The notes under the pieces are model-generated. The model was not told the DNA's origin, made no database searches, and saw nothing but the letters and a program-made list of their open reading frames with translations. From NCBI GenBank assembly GCA_964482535.1, contig CAYZXU010000124.1, forward strand, positions 1-6,844: a DNA stretch of 6,844 nucleotides, in the 5' to 3' direction. Positions within the stretch are counted from its first letter, which is position 1; each line of letters begins with the position of its first letter. The stretch comes from CAYZXU01 sp964482535 (lineage in GTDB: Bacteria > Desulfobacterota > Desulfobacteria > Desulfobacterales > BuS5). Made by a program: the position numbers and the translations under genes. Below, one piece after another: positions 1-6,148 of this stretch.

Positions 1-1305
1 TTTATGCTCTTTTTTGTTATTGGTATTATCGTAATGTTTAGTAGCCCCTGTATAATAAGGGCAGACCAGGTAGATGTTTTGATTGAAAAACTTGTTGAAA
101 AAGGGGTTCTGAACCGATCTGAAGCAAAGCAGCTTGCAAAAGAAACCAAGAATGATACTGCTGCTGCATGGTTTGAAAAAATAGATTTTTCCGGAGATAT
201 CAGACTGCGCCATGATACACAATGGATAGAAGATGATTCAAATGATTATGATAGAAATCGTGAAAGATTTCGTCTCAGATTCGGATTTAAGGCAAAGACA
301 TCCGGCACCACTGAGGTGGGTGTGAGGCTGGCTTCAGGTTCAGGGTATCAAAATACCACCAACCAGAGTTTTGACGGCCATGGAAGGGGCAAGGGAATAT
401 TTATAGACAGAGCCTATGCATCATGGAAGCCTGCTGATTTTATAAAGCTAACAGGAGGGAAACATAAAAATCCTTTGTTTACAAGTTCCCTGGTATGGGA
501 TTCTGATGTAAATCCGGAAGGTATTTCAGAATGTTTTAAATTTGACGCTGCAAATAATATCAGCATTTTTTCCAATTTTGGTCAGTGGATAATTGAGGAG
601 TTGAACGTCAAAGATACGGACAGGGACCCGACTCTGATGGTATATCAAATAGGCAGTGTAATAAAACCGTCAAAAAACATTAAAATCGAGATTGGCGGAA
701 CCTGTTATGATTTTAAAAATCTTGATAAAATAGATTATGATGACCTTACAGATAAAGAAGATTTTCAGGGTTATAATCATAAACACGGTCAGCAGATGGT
801 TTTTGATGCTGACGGAAAGCTTCTTAATGAATTCAAGTGCCTTGAACTTACAGCAAAAGTAAAAGTTAAAAACACTCTGCCTGTTCCCTTTACTGTTTTT
901 GGAAGCTATATTAAAAATACGGATGCTGATGTTGGGGATATGCAGAGCAAGGGGGTTGATCCAGGAGACAGTAATCCTGCTGACCTGGCAGCCTATTCCG
1001 GCGATGACCGCGACACAGGCTGGCAGCTTGGATTTTCTGTGGGCAATAAAAAGAAAAAAGGAGACTGGTACGTAAAATATTTTTATCAGGAGCTTGAAGA
1101 TTATGCATTTCCCGCTGTATTTGTTGATTCGGATTTCCATGGAGGAGGAACAAACAATAAGGGACATCTGGTGCAGGGCAAATATATGCTGGCGGATAAT
1201 ATTCAGGCAAGCGCAACCGGTTTTTTTACTGAACGGGAAGATGAAGATAAGGACGGGAAAAAAGATGAAGACCGCGTGCAGTTAGATTTGATTATAAAAT
1301 TTTAA
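1..1305 (+). CDS. Putative outer-membrane porin (beta-barrel), probably 5'-partial
   Basis: Likely an outer-membrane beta-barrel channel of the 'putative porin' type found in Desulfobacterota and relatives; the substrate cannot be read from sequence. About 433 residues follow the first visible ATG (position 4). Residues 1-20 are a hydrophobic signal peptide ending in IIRA before DQ, a plausible signal peptidase I site. It lacks the usual basic n-region, and the frame is open to the window edge, so the true start is probably upstream. Residues 22-46 form a short charged helix (VDVLIEKLVEKGVLNRSEA), common at the N-terminus of such porins. The barrel follows from about residue 59 (FSGDIRLRH), with alternating aromatic/hydrophobic strands and acidic loops, and ends in VQLDLIIKF with the terminal Phe expected of a BAM-recognised last strand. 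An EF-hand-like acidic loop lies at residues 413-423. No lipobox is seen around C16. The gene is convergent with the sigma-54 regulator and shares its terminator. Confidence 0.8.
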   Translation, partial: FMLFFVIGIIVMFSSPCIIRADQVDVLIEKLVEKGVLNRSEAKQLAKETKNDTAAAWFEKIDFSGDIRLRHDTQWIEDDSNDYDRNRERFRLRFGFKAKTSGTTEVGVRLASGSGYQNTTNQSFDGHGRGKGIFIDRAYASWKPADFIKLTGGKHKNPLFTSSLVWDSDVNPEGISECFKFDAANNISIFSNFGQWIIEELNVKDTDRDPTLMVYQIGSVIKPSKNIKIEIGGTCYDFKNLDKIDYDDLTDKEDFQGYNHKHGQQMVFDADGKLLNEFKCLELTAKVKVKNTLPVPFTVFGSYIKNTDADVGDMQSKGVDPGDSNPADLAAYSGDDRDTGWQLGFSVGNKKKKGDWYVKYFYQELEDYAFPAVFVDSDFHGGGTNNKGHLVQGKYMLADNIQASATGFFTEREDEDKDGKKDEDRVQLDLIIKF

Positions 1306-1319
1306 ATTTTTGCATAAAA

Positions 1320-1361
1320 AAGATAAAAATCGTCTTGTTATTTTAAGACGATTTTTATCTT
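1320..1361. terminator. Bidirectional intrinsic terminator, perfect 17-bp inverted repeat
   Basis: Arms at 1320-1336 and 1345-1361 are perfectly complementary (AAGATAAAAATCGTCTT and its reverse complement) around an 8-nt loop. The GC-bearing core is TCGTCTT/AAGACGA. It is flanked by an A5 run at 1325-1329, which is the U-tract for the minus transcript and extends into A-rich 1316-1321. On the other side is a T5 run at 1352-1356, the U-tract for the plus transcript, with a further T7 at 1368-1374. It starts 14 nt after the porin stop and lies 11 nt beyond the stop of the minus-strand regulator, so it is well placed to end both convergent genes. Confidence 0.9.
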
Positions 1362-1372
1362 CAGAGCTTTTT

Positions 1373-2905
1373 TTATCTATAGTCACGAAAATTTATTCCA
1401 TACTTTGCAGCCTTATAATTAAACTTTCTTACAGTTGTTTTAAGTGTTTCTGCTGCAATGGTTGCATTGCCCCATGTGTTTTTCAAAGCGTCAACAATCA
1501 TTTCCTTTTCAAGGTTTGCCACAGCTTCATTAAGTGACATGGAAGGCAGGGTGTCGGATTCTACTCCGGTCTGCAGGCTCGGTGGAAGGTGATAACTGTG
1601 AATTACTCCTCCATCGCATAAAAGTACAGCCCGTTCAATACAGTTTTCAAGCTCTCTTACATTGCCTGGCCAGTGATATCCCATAAGCATATCTATGGCA
1701 GGAGTTGAGAGCCTGAGAATTTTCTTTTTGTTTTCTCTGGAATATTGTTCAAGAAAATGATCGGCCAAAAGTAAAATATCTGTTTTACGTTCCCTTAAGA
1801 GCGGCAGGTAAATGGGAAAAACATTTAAACGATAGTATAGATCATTCCTGAAAGTTCCCTCTTCCACAGCCTGTTCCAGATTTTTATTTGTGGCTGCCAC
1901 TACCCTTACGTCTGTTTTTATTGTTTTAAGTCCACCCACACGTTCAAATTCTTTTTCCTGAAGAATGCGAAGAAGACGAACCTGAACATCCAGACTGATT
2001 GTTCCAACTTCGTCAAGAAAAATTGTTCCCTTATTTGCCAGTTCAAATTTTCCTGGTTTTTGCTTTACGGCTCCTGTAAAAGCGCCTCTTTCATGTCCGA
2101 ACAGCTCGCTTTCTATGAGATTAATCGGTATAGCCGCACAGTTTACCTTAATAAAAGCTTTTTTGGATCTGTTGCTGCTATAGTGTATTGAATTTGCCAC
2201 AAGCTCTTTTCCCGTACCGCTTTCTCCGCGGATAAGAACCGTTGCATTGCTTCTGGAAACCTGGGATATCATCTGGAAAACTTCCCTCATCTTGTTACTG
2301 TTTCCTATGATATTGGTTATCACATATTTTTTTCCCAGGGCGTTTTTTAACCTTATATTTTCTTCTTTTAACTGTTCTTTTTCAAGGCGTATTGATTCAA
2401 GGTTAATCACATGTCTTGCAATCATTGTCGCAACAACAGACATGAATCTTTTTCCGTCTTTTAAACTGTAGTTTGCGTCAAAAATTTTATCAACGCTCAA
2501 GGTTCCTATAACATTTTTATCTTTTTTTACAGGCACACATATAAAGGAAAGTTCCTTGGTCTGACTGTTTTTTCTTGAACCGGTTTTGTTAAGAAACAAG
2601 GGTTCCTTGCTTATCAGAGGCACAGCCACAGCTCTTCCGGTTTCAATAACTTTGCCTGTTATGCCTTCTCCTATTTTATACTTTACGTTCTCTATGGCCC
2701 GTCGGTTCAAACCGTGCCCTACAACTATGTCAATCTCGTTTTTTAATAAATTCAGGATGGTTATTGTCCCTCTGACCATATTCATTGAGCTGGATAAAAT
2801 TTCCAGTACTTTGTATAAAGATTTTTTAAGGTCCGGATATTCATTAAGGGCTTTACTTATTTCATAAAGCAAAGCTGTCTCTTCAACGCGTTTAATACCA
2901 GTCAC
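1373..2905 (-). CDS. NifA-like sigma-54-dependent transcriptional activator (GAF / AAA+ / HTH)
   Basis: A 510-residue enhancer-binding protein that would activate RNA polymerase with sigma-54 by ATP hydrolysis. A GAF sensor domain spans about residues 10-168, followed by a charged helical linker (about 169-190). The AAA+ domain covers about 197-425: Walker A GESGTGKE (227-234), sigma-54-contacting GAFTGA (274-279), Walker B TIFLDE (294-299), VVAATN (335-340), FRNDLYYRL (352-360) with the arginine-finger region, and sensor II WPGNVREL (412-419). A Fis-type helix-turn-helix lies at about 478-503. Domain order and the GAF sequence (YKIGEGITGKVIETG, FICVPVKK, GTLSVDKIF) resemble NifA. The C-x4-C linker cysteines of oxygen-sensitive rhizobial NifA are absent. 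No nif gene is visible, so the target is unknown and the symbol nifA is not assigned. The GTG start is supported by a GGGAG ribosome site 7 nt upstream and by the family-typical N-terminus. It is divergent from nfo. Confidence 0.93.
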   Translation of the reverse strand: MTGIKRVEETALLYEISKALNEYPDLKKSLYKVLEILSSSMNMVRGTITILNLLKNEIDIVVGHGLNRRAIENVKYKIGEGITGKVIETGRAVAVPLISKEPLFLNKTGSRKNSQTKELSFICVPVKKDKNVIGTLSVDKIFDANYSLKDGKRFMSVVATMIARHVINLESIRLEKEQLKEENIRLKNALGKKYVITNIIGNSNKMREVFQMISQVSRSNATVLIRGESGTGKELVANSIHYSSNRSKKAFIKVNCAAIPINLIESELFGHERGAFTGAVKQKPGKFELANKGTIFLDEVGTISLDVQVRLLRILQEKEFERVGGLKTIKTDVRVVAATNKNLEQAVEEGTFRNDLYYRLNVFPIYLPLLRERKTDILLLADHFLEQYSRENKKKILRLSTPAIDMLMGYHWPGNVRELENCIERAVLLCDGGVIHSYHLPPSLQTGVESDTLPSMSLNEAVANLEKEMIVDALKNTWGNATIAAETLKTTVRKFNYKAAKYGINFRDYR

Positions 2906-2912
2906 TTCTTTA

Positions 2913-2917
2913 CTCCC
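2913..2917 (-). promoter_or_regulatory. Ribosome binding site GGGAG of the sigma-54 activator
   Basis: Read on the minus strand, GGGAG lies 7 nt before the GTG at 2905-2903. There is no in-frame ATG in a comparable position, so this site decides the non-ATG start. Confidence 0.65.
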
Positions 2918-2928
2918 AATAAATTAAA

Positions 2929-2934
2929 ATTATA
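2929..2934 (-). promoter_or_regulatory. Possible -10 element (TATAAT) of the sigma-54 activator gene
   Basis: The minus strand reads TATAAT at 2934-2929, about 24 nt before the start codon, which would give a short leader containing the GGGAG site. No convincing -35 hexamer is found 15-18 nt upstream, and the region is AT-rich, so chance is a real possibility. Confidence 0.25.
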
Positions 2935-3051
2935 CTGCGTTTTTTACAAAAAACTGCTAATTATCTTTTTATTAATACATATTTGTAATAAACATCAACT
3001 TAAATTGTCAGAAATATAATATTTTTCTTGATATTTTTAACTTTTTCGGGT

Positions 3052-3060
3052 TTATCCACA
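3052..3060 (+). promoter_or_regulatory. DnaA-box-like nonamer TTATCCACA
   Basis: The sequence is an exact match to the consensus DnaA box TTATNCACA, 52 nt before the nfo start codon. It is a single copy: no cluster of boxes and no origin-associated genes are present. It could bind DnaA as a regulator, or be a chance match in AT-rich DNA. Confidence 0.25.
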
Positions 3061-3112
3061 TCTTGTTTAATTATTTTTTTTAAATAGCGCTTAAATGAGA
3101 ATTGTTTAACTT

Positions 3113-3994
3113 ATGCCTCAGTCATACATTAATAAAAAAGCTCAACTGCTTGGAGCACATCTTTCCATTGCAAAGGGTTTCGACAATGCTCTTTATAATG
3201 CAAAAAAGCTGGAATGTAATGCGCTTCAAATTTTTACAAAAAGTCCCACGGCCTGGAAAGAGCGGCTAATTTCAGACAAAGATACAGATTGCTTTGAATG
3301 CGCAAAAAATGAAACAGGCATTAAAAACGTAATTTCACATGCATCCTATCTTATAAATATTGCTTCCCCTGAAAAGGAAAAATACAACCGCTCATGTAAC
3401 GCTTTGAAACATGAATTTATAAGATCTGGTATGTTAGGGGTATCAAATGTTGTGCTTCATCCCGGCTCTCATATGGGGAGCGGATGTAAAACAGGAATCC
3501 GTCTTATAGCTGAAGGGATAAATGAACTGTTTTCAGCAACGCCTGATTTAAAAACCATGCTGCTGCTTGAAACAACAGCCGGTCAGGGAACATCAATAGG
3601 TCATCGTTATGAACATATTGCATCTATTATGCAGCAGGTAGAAAATAAAAGCAGGATTGGCGTCTGCCTTGACACATGCCATATATTTGCCGCAGGCTAT
3701 GATGTCAGGACAAGGCAAACATATGAAAAAACAATGGATGCCTTTGATTCAATCATAGGTTTAGATCATCTTTTACTTTTTCATTTAAATGATTCCAAAA
3801 AAAAATCAGGTTCAAGGGTTGATCGCCACGAACACATAGGAAAAGGGTTTATAGGTATAAAACCATTTGAATTTATTATGAATGACGACAGATTTGTTAA
3901 AATACCAAAAATTATTGAAACGCCCAAAGAAAAGGGCAGCAAAAATTGGGACAGGGTTAATATTGAATTGTTAAAAAGCCTGATTTGTGATTAA
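3113..3994 (+). CDS. nfo: Deoxyribonuclease IV (AP endonuclease, Nfo family)
   Basis: Zinc-dependent endonuclease that cleaves DNA 5' to abasic sites in base excision repair, acting in the cytoplasm. The 293-residue product is within the usual family length (about 280). All nine expected metal ligands of the TIM-barrel active site are visible by motif: H76 (SHASY), H116 (LHPGSH), E153 (LLETTAGQG), D187 and H190 (CLDTCH), H224 (FHLNDS), D237 and H239 (DRHEHIG) and E269 (IIETP). LGAH at residues 13-16 corresponds to the IGAH near residue 4 of E. coli Nfo, so this start gives about nine extra residues. No later in-frame ATG precedes LGAH, and the ribosome site is weak (GAGA, 12 nt upstream). It is probably co-transcribed with the downstream ETF-QO gene: the gap is 40 bp and contains no GC-rich terminator. 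Its function has no obvious link to that gene. Confidence 0.96.
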   Translation: MPQSYINKKAQLLGAHLSIAKGFDNALYNAKKLECNALQIFTKSPTAWKERLISDKDTDCFECAKNETGIKNVISHASYLINIASPEKEKYNRSCNALKHEFIRSGMLGVSNVVLHPGSHMGSGCKTGIRLIAEGINELFSATPDLKTMLLLETTAGQGTSIGHRYEHIASIMQQVENKSRIGVCLDTCHIFAAGYDVRTRQTYEKTMDAFDSIIGLDHLLLFHLNDSKKKSGSRVDRHEHIGKGFIGIKPFEFIMNDDRFVKIPKIIETPKEKGSKNWDRVNIELLKSLICD

Positions 3995-4034
3995 AATATT
4001 TGTTTAATATTAAATAAGATAGTTAGGGTTAACA

Positions 4035-5708
4035 ATGGATAATGAACGGGAAAAAATAGATTTTGATGTACTTTTTGTGGGCGGCGGTCCGGCGTCTCTG
4101 GCCGGTGCCATCAGGCTGATGCAACTGTCAAATGAAAAAAATCTGAATTTGGAAGTTGCCTTAATAGAAAAAGGGGCTGAAACAGGATCCCATGCCATAA
4201 GCGGAGCTGTGCTTAATCCTGCTGCCTTAAAGGAGCTGATTCCGAATTTTGCTGAAAAGGGATGTCCGGTTGAAACAACTGTCAGGGATGACGAATTTAT
4301 GTTTTTAACCAAAAACAGGAGCTACCGCCTTCCGTTTGCGCCAAGGCAGATGCATAATAAAGGTTTTTATATTATAAGCCTTTCAAAATTTACAAGATGG
4401 CTTGCTGAAACTGCAGAAGAACTTGGGGTAAATATATTTTCAGGTTTTGCAGGAAAAGAGGTGCTTTATGCAGAAGATAATAAAACCATAGCCGGAATCC
4501 GCACAGGTGATCAGGGGATAGACAAAGACGGTTCCCATAAGACAAATTTTGAACCTGGCATTGATCTTATGTCAAAAGTCACAGTGTTCGGGGAAGGCGC
4601 ACGTGGAAGCCTTATGAAGGATGTATCCAAAAAGCTTGATCTTTTTGCAGGCAAAATGCCCCAGGTTTTTGAAACAGGAATCAAGGAGGTTATCCAGCTT
4701 CCCGAGAATAATTATTTTAAAACATCCAAAGGCAACGATATACATACGCTGGGCTATCCCTTAGGTTTAAATATACCGGGCGGAGGCTTTATCTATGAGA
4801 TGAATAATAATATGGTCAGCATCGGGTTTATTATCGGTCTTGCCTATGAAAATCCATTATTAGATCTATATGACGAATTTATCAGGTTTAAGAATCACGA
4901 CTTTGTAGCAAATATAATAAAAGGTGGCAAGGTTATCGAGCAGGGCGCAAGGACAGTCGCCACGGGAGGTTATTACAGCATACCCAAGCTTGCAGTGAAA
5001 GGAGGGATGTTTATCGGCGGCAGCGCAGGGATGCAGAACACGCCGGCTCTTAAAGGGATTCATTTATCCATGAAGTCCGGTATGCTTGCAGCGGAAGCCA
5101 TTACAAAAGCATTTGAAAAAAACAGTTTTACCGCCGACACTCTAAATTATTATCAGAGTCTATTTGATGCAAGCTGGGCAAAAAATGAAATTTATGAGGG
5201 CCGCAATTGTTCCCAGGCTCTCGCTAAAAAAGGACTGATAAAATTTATTCATCTCGGAGCTCAATATTTTACCAATGGTCGCGGGATAAAAGACAGGATG
5301 CCCATTGAAGAAGACTGCGGGACATTAAAACCTGTTATGGGAAATAGTGGGGAATTACCTGTAAAATCCGATAAAAAAGTTTATGACGGCGAATTAATTG
5401 TGGACAAGCTGACCGGTGTTTATCTGTCCAAAACAATGCACAGAGAAGATCAGCCATGTCATATCATTATCCATGATAAAGATATTTGCATTAATGAATG
5501 TTATACAAAATACCAGTGTCCATGCACAAGGTTTTGCCCTGGTGATGTTTACGAGATAGAAGATGACCATGAGAATTCAAAAAAAAGGCTTAAGCTGAAC
5601 CCTTCCAATTGCCTTCACTGTAAAACCTGTGACATAAAAGATCCTTATGGAAATATCACATGGACATGCCCGGAAGGAGGCGAAGGCCCAGGTTTTACAG
5701 TGGTTTAG
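4035..5708 (+). CDS. Electron transfer flavoprotein-quinone oxidoreductase (ETF-QO), FixC-FixX-type fusion
   Basis: A membrane-associated flavoprotein that takes electrons from reduced ETF and reduces quinone, linking acyl-CoA dehydrogenases to the respiratory chain. The 557-residue length fits bacterial ETF-QO. The N-terminal FAD fold has VGGGPASLAGA (15-25) and E45 (ALIEKG), followed by GSHAISGAVL (51-60). The conserved core includes NIPGGGFIYEMNNNMVSIGF (246-265) and, in the FAD/quinone region, GGMFIGGSAG (323-332) and KGIHLSMKSGMLAAEA (340-355). The C-terminal 4Fe-4S domain has C501 (FCPGDVYE) and C526, C529, C532 (NCLHCKTCDIKDP), ending EGGEGPGF. Four further cysteines (485, 489, 495, 497) lie just before it. 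The ATG start is backed by AGGG 6 nt upstream. No etfA/etfB is in the window. If this is a sulfate reducer the acceptor is probably menaquinone (inference). It is convergent with the phasin-like and acyl-CoA dehydrogenase genes. Confidence 0.95.
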   Translation: MDNEREKIDFDVLFVGGGPASLAGAIRLMQLSNEKNLNLEVALIEKGAETGSHAISGAVLNPAALKELIPNFAEKGCPVETTVRDDEFMFLTKNRSYRLPFAPRQMHNKGFYIISLSKFTRWLAETAEELGVNIFSGFAGKEVLYAEDNKTIAGIRTGDQGIDKDGSHKTNFEPGIDLMSKVTVFGEGARGSLMKDVSKKLDLFAGKMPQVFETGIKEVIQLPENNYFKTSKGNDIHTLGYPLGLNIPGGGFIYEMNNNMVSIGFIIGLAYENPLLDLYDEFIRFKNHDFVANIIKGGKVIEQGARTVATGGYYSIPKLAVKGGMFIGGSAGMQNTPALKGIHLSMKSGMLAAEAITKAFEKNSFTADTLNYYQSLFDASWAKNEIYEGRNCSQALAKKGLIKFIHLGAQYFTNGRGIKDRMPIEEDCGTLKPVMGNSGELPVKSDKKVYDGELIVDKLTGVYLSKTMHREDQPCHIIIHDKDICINECYTKYQCPCTRFCPGDVYEIEDDHENSKKRLKLNPSNCLHCKTCDIKDPYGNITWTCPEGGEGPGFTVV

Positions 5709-5709
5709 T

Positions 5710-5744
5710 ACTCGCTTAAAATGTAAAGTTATTTTTGAACGAGT
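5710..5744. repeat. Imperfect inverted repeat in convergent intergenic gap
   Basis: ACTCG (5710-5714) pairs with CGAGT (5740-5744). After one C-A mismatch, a further T-A, T-G and four A-T pairs (5716-5721 with 5733-5738) extend the stem around an 11-nt loop. It begins two bases after the ETF-QO stop and lies about 20 nt from the stop of the minus-strand phasin-like gene. It is followed by no T-run on either strand, so it is not a classical intrinsic terminator. It might be a weak transcript-end structure or part of a dispersed repeat. Confidence 0.4.
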
Positions 5745-5764
5745 CCTAAGCACATAGCAATAGA

Positions 5765-6070
5765 TCATACTTGAGGTTTATTAAATGTTTCTTTTAATTC
5801 AGCAATTTCCTTTTTTAGCTCCATGAGCTCATTTTTGCCTACAAGGTCGGCTTTTTTCATAAACTTTTTAACTAAAGTTTCCACTCTGCCGTCAAGTTTA
5901 TTTTTAGAATCTTCATATTTTTTTAAAAGTTCGCCAACAAATTTATTTCCTTCTTCCTCTCCCATTTTCCCTTTTTCAACAAGATCCCTTGCCAGCGTCT
6001 CAACCTCATCTTTGGTTTTAAGAGCTAAGCCTATTCCTGTAAAAACAGATTTTTTAATTAAATCAAACAT
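5765..6070 (-). CDS. Phasin-like protein (COG3937-type polyhydroxyalkanoate synthesis regulator phasin)
   Basis: A 101-residue, highly charged, almost entirely helical protein of the kind annotated as 'polyhydroxyalkanoate synthesis regulator phasin' (COG3937). Recognition is by its pattern: MFDLIKKSVFTGIGLALKTKDEVETLARDLVEKGKM, then a Lys/Glu-rich helix, and a C-terminal heptad-like coiled coil (ELMELKKEIAELKETF) suited to oligomerisation. There is no signal peptide, no membrane segment and no cysteine. A granule-binding role is known only for some relatives and is unproven here. The start is set at the ATG 6070-6068: a GGAGG site lies 5 nt before it, while the earlier in-frame GTG (6076-6074) overlaps that site. 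The gene follows the acyl-CoA dehydrogenase stop by 78 bp on the same strand and may be co-transcribed, though a TATAAT at 6096-6091 (minus strand, no clear -35) could give it its own promoter. Confidence 0.82.
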   Translation of the reverse strand: MFDLIKKSVFTGIGLALKTKDEVETLARDLVEKGKMGEEEGNKFVGELLKKYEDSKNKLDGRVETLVKKFMKKADLVGKNELMELKKEIAELKETFNKPQV

Positions 6071-6075
6071 TTGCA

Positions 6076-6080
6076 CCTCC
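6076..6080 (-). promoter_or_regulatory. Ribosome binding site GGAGG of the phasin-like gene
   Basis: GGAGG on the minus strand with a 5-nt spacer to the ATG at 6070-6068. The last G of this site is also the first base of an upstream in-frame GTG, which rules out that GTG as the start used with this site. Confidence 0.8.
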
Positions 6081-6148
6081 CGGTCTTTTTATTATATGAA
6101 GTCTTTGCAACACACCCGTTTTCAAAATCTGTCATTATCTACACAATT

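Larger units (their letters stand above)
2906..3112. promoter_or_regulatory. AT-rich divergent intergenic region between the activator gene and nfo
   Basis: This 207-bp gap should hold the promoters of both divergent genes. It is visibly much richer in A/T than the coding DNA. On the plus strand TATAAT occurs at 3015-3020 without a good -35. TTGATA at 3028-3033 is followed 17 nt later only by TTTATC, so the nfo promoter cannot be fixed. TTATTA (2969-2974) and TAATAA (2986-2991) form an 11-nt-spaced inverted pair that could be an operator, but it is weak in such composition. No -24/-12 sigma-54 promoter was seen here. A perfect DnaA-box match is listed separately. No small gene is supported. 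Confidence 0.5.

Noticed and set aside
670..1216. Two open frames on the minus strand inside the porin gene (670-1167 and 911-1216)
   Set aside because: They are antisense to a well-supported coding frame, have no recognisable domain and are low-complexity hydrophobic or cysteine/proline-rich; they are shadows of the porin gene.
1310..1537. Plus-strand open frame of 75 codons starting just after the porin
   Set aside because: It reads through the terminator hairpin and antisense to the HTH end of the sigma-54 activator; no ribosome site or family.
3095..3109. Four-codon upstream reading frame (ATG to TAA) just before nfo
   Set aside because: Too short to be a gene, with no ribosome site and no attenuation-like structure.
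2906..3112. Possible replication origin suggested by the AT-rich gap with a DnaA box
   Set aside because: Only one box, no dnaA, dnaN, gidA or similar neighbours, and no repeated AT-rich 13-mers were seen.
3997..4013. AATATT ... AATATT hairpin between nfo and ETF-QO
   Set aside because: A 6-bp stem made only of A/T with no T-run; too weak for a terminator and expected by chance in this composition.
4010..4312. Minus-strand open frame of about 100 codons across the ETF-QO start
   Set aside because: Overlaps the conserved FAD-binding N-terminus of ETF-QO, is serine-rich and matches no family; a shadow frame.
6135..6143. TTATCTACA, a near match to a DnaA box
   Set aside because: Differs from the consensus at a conserved position (T for C), so it was not counted as a second box.
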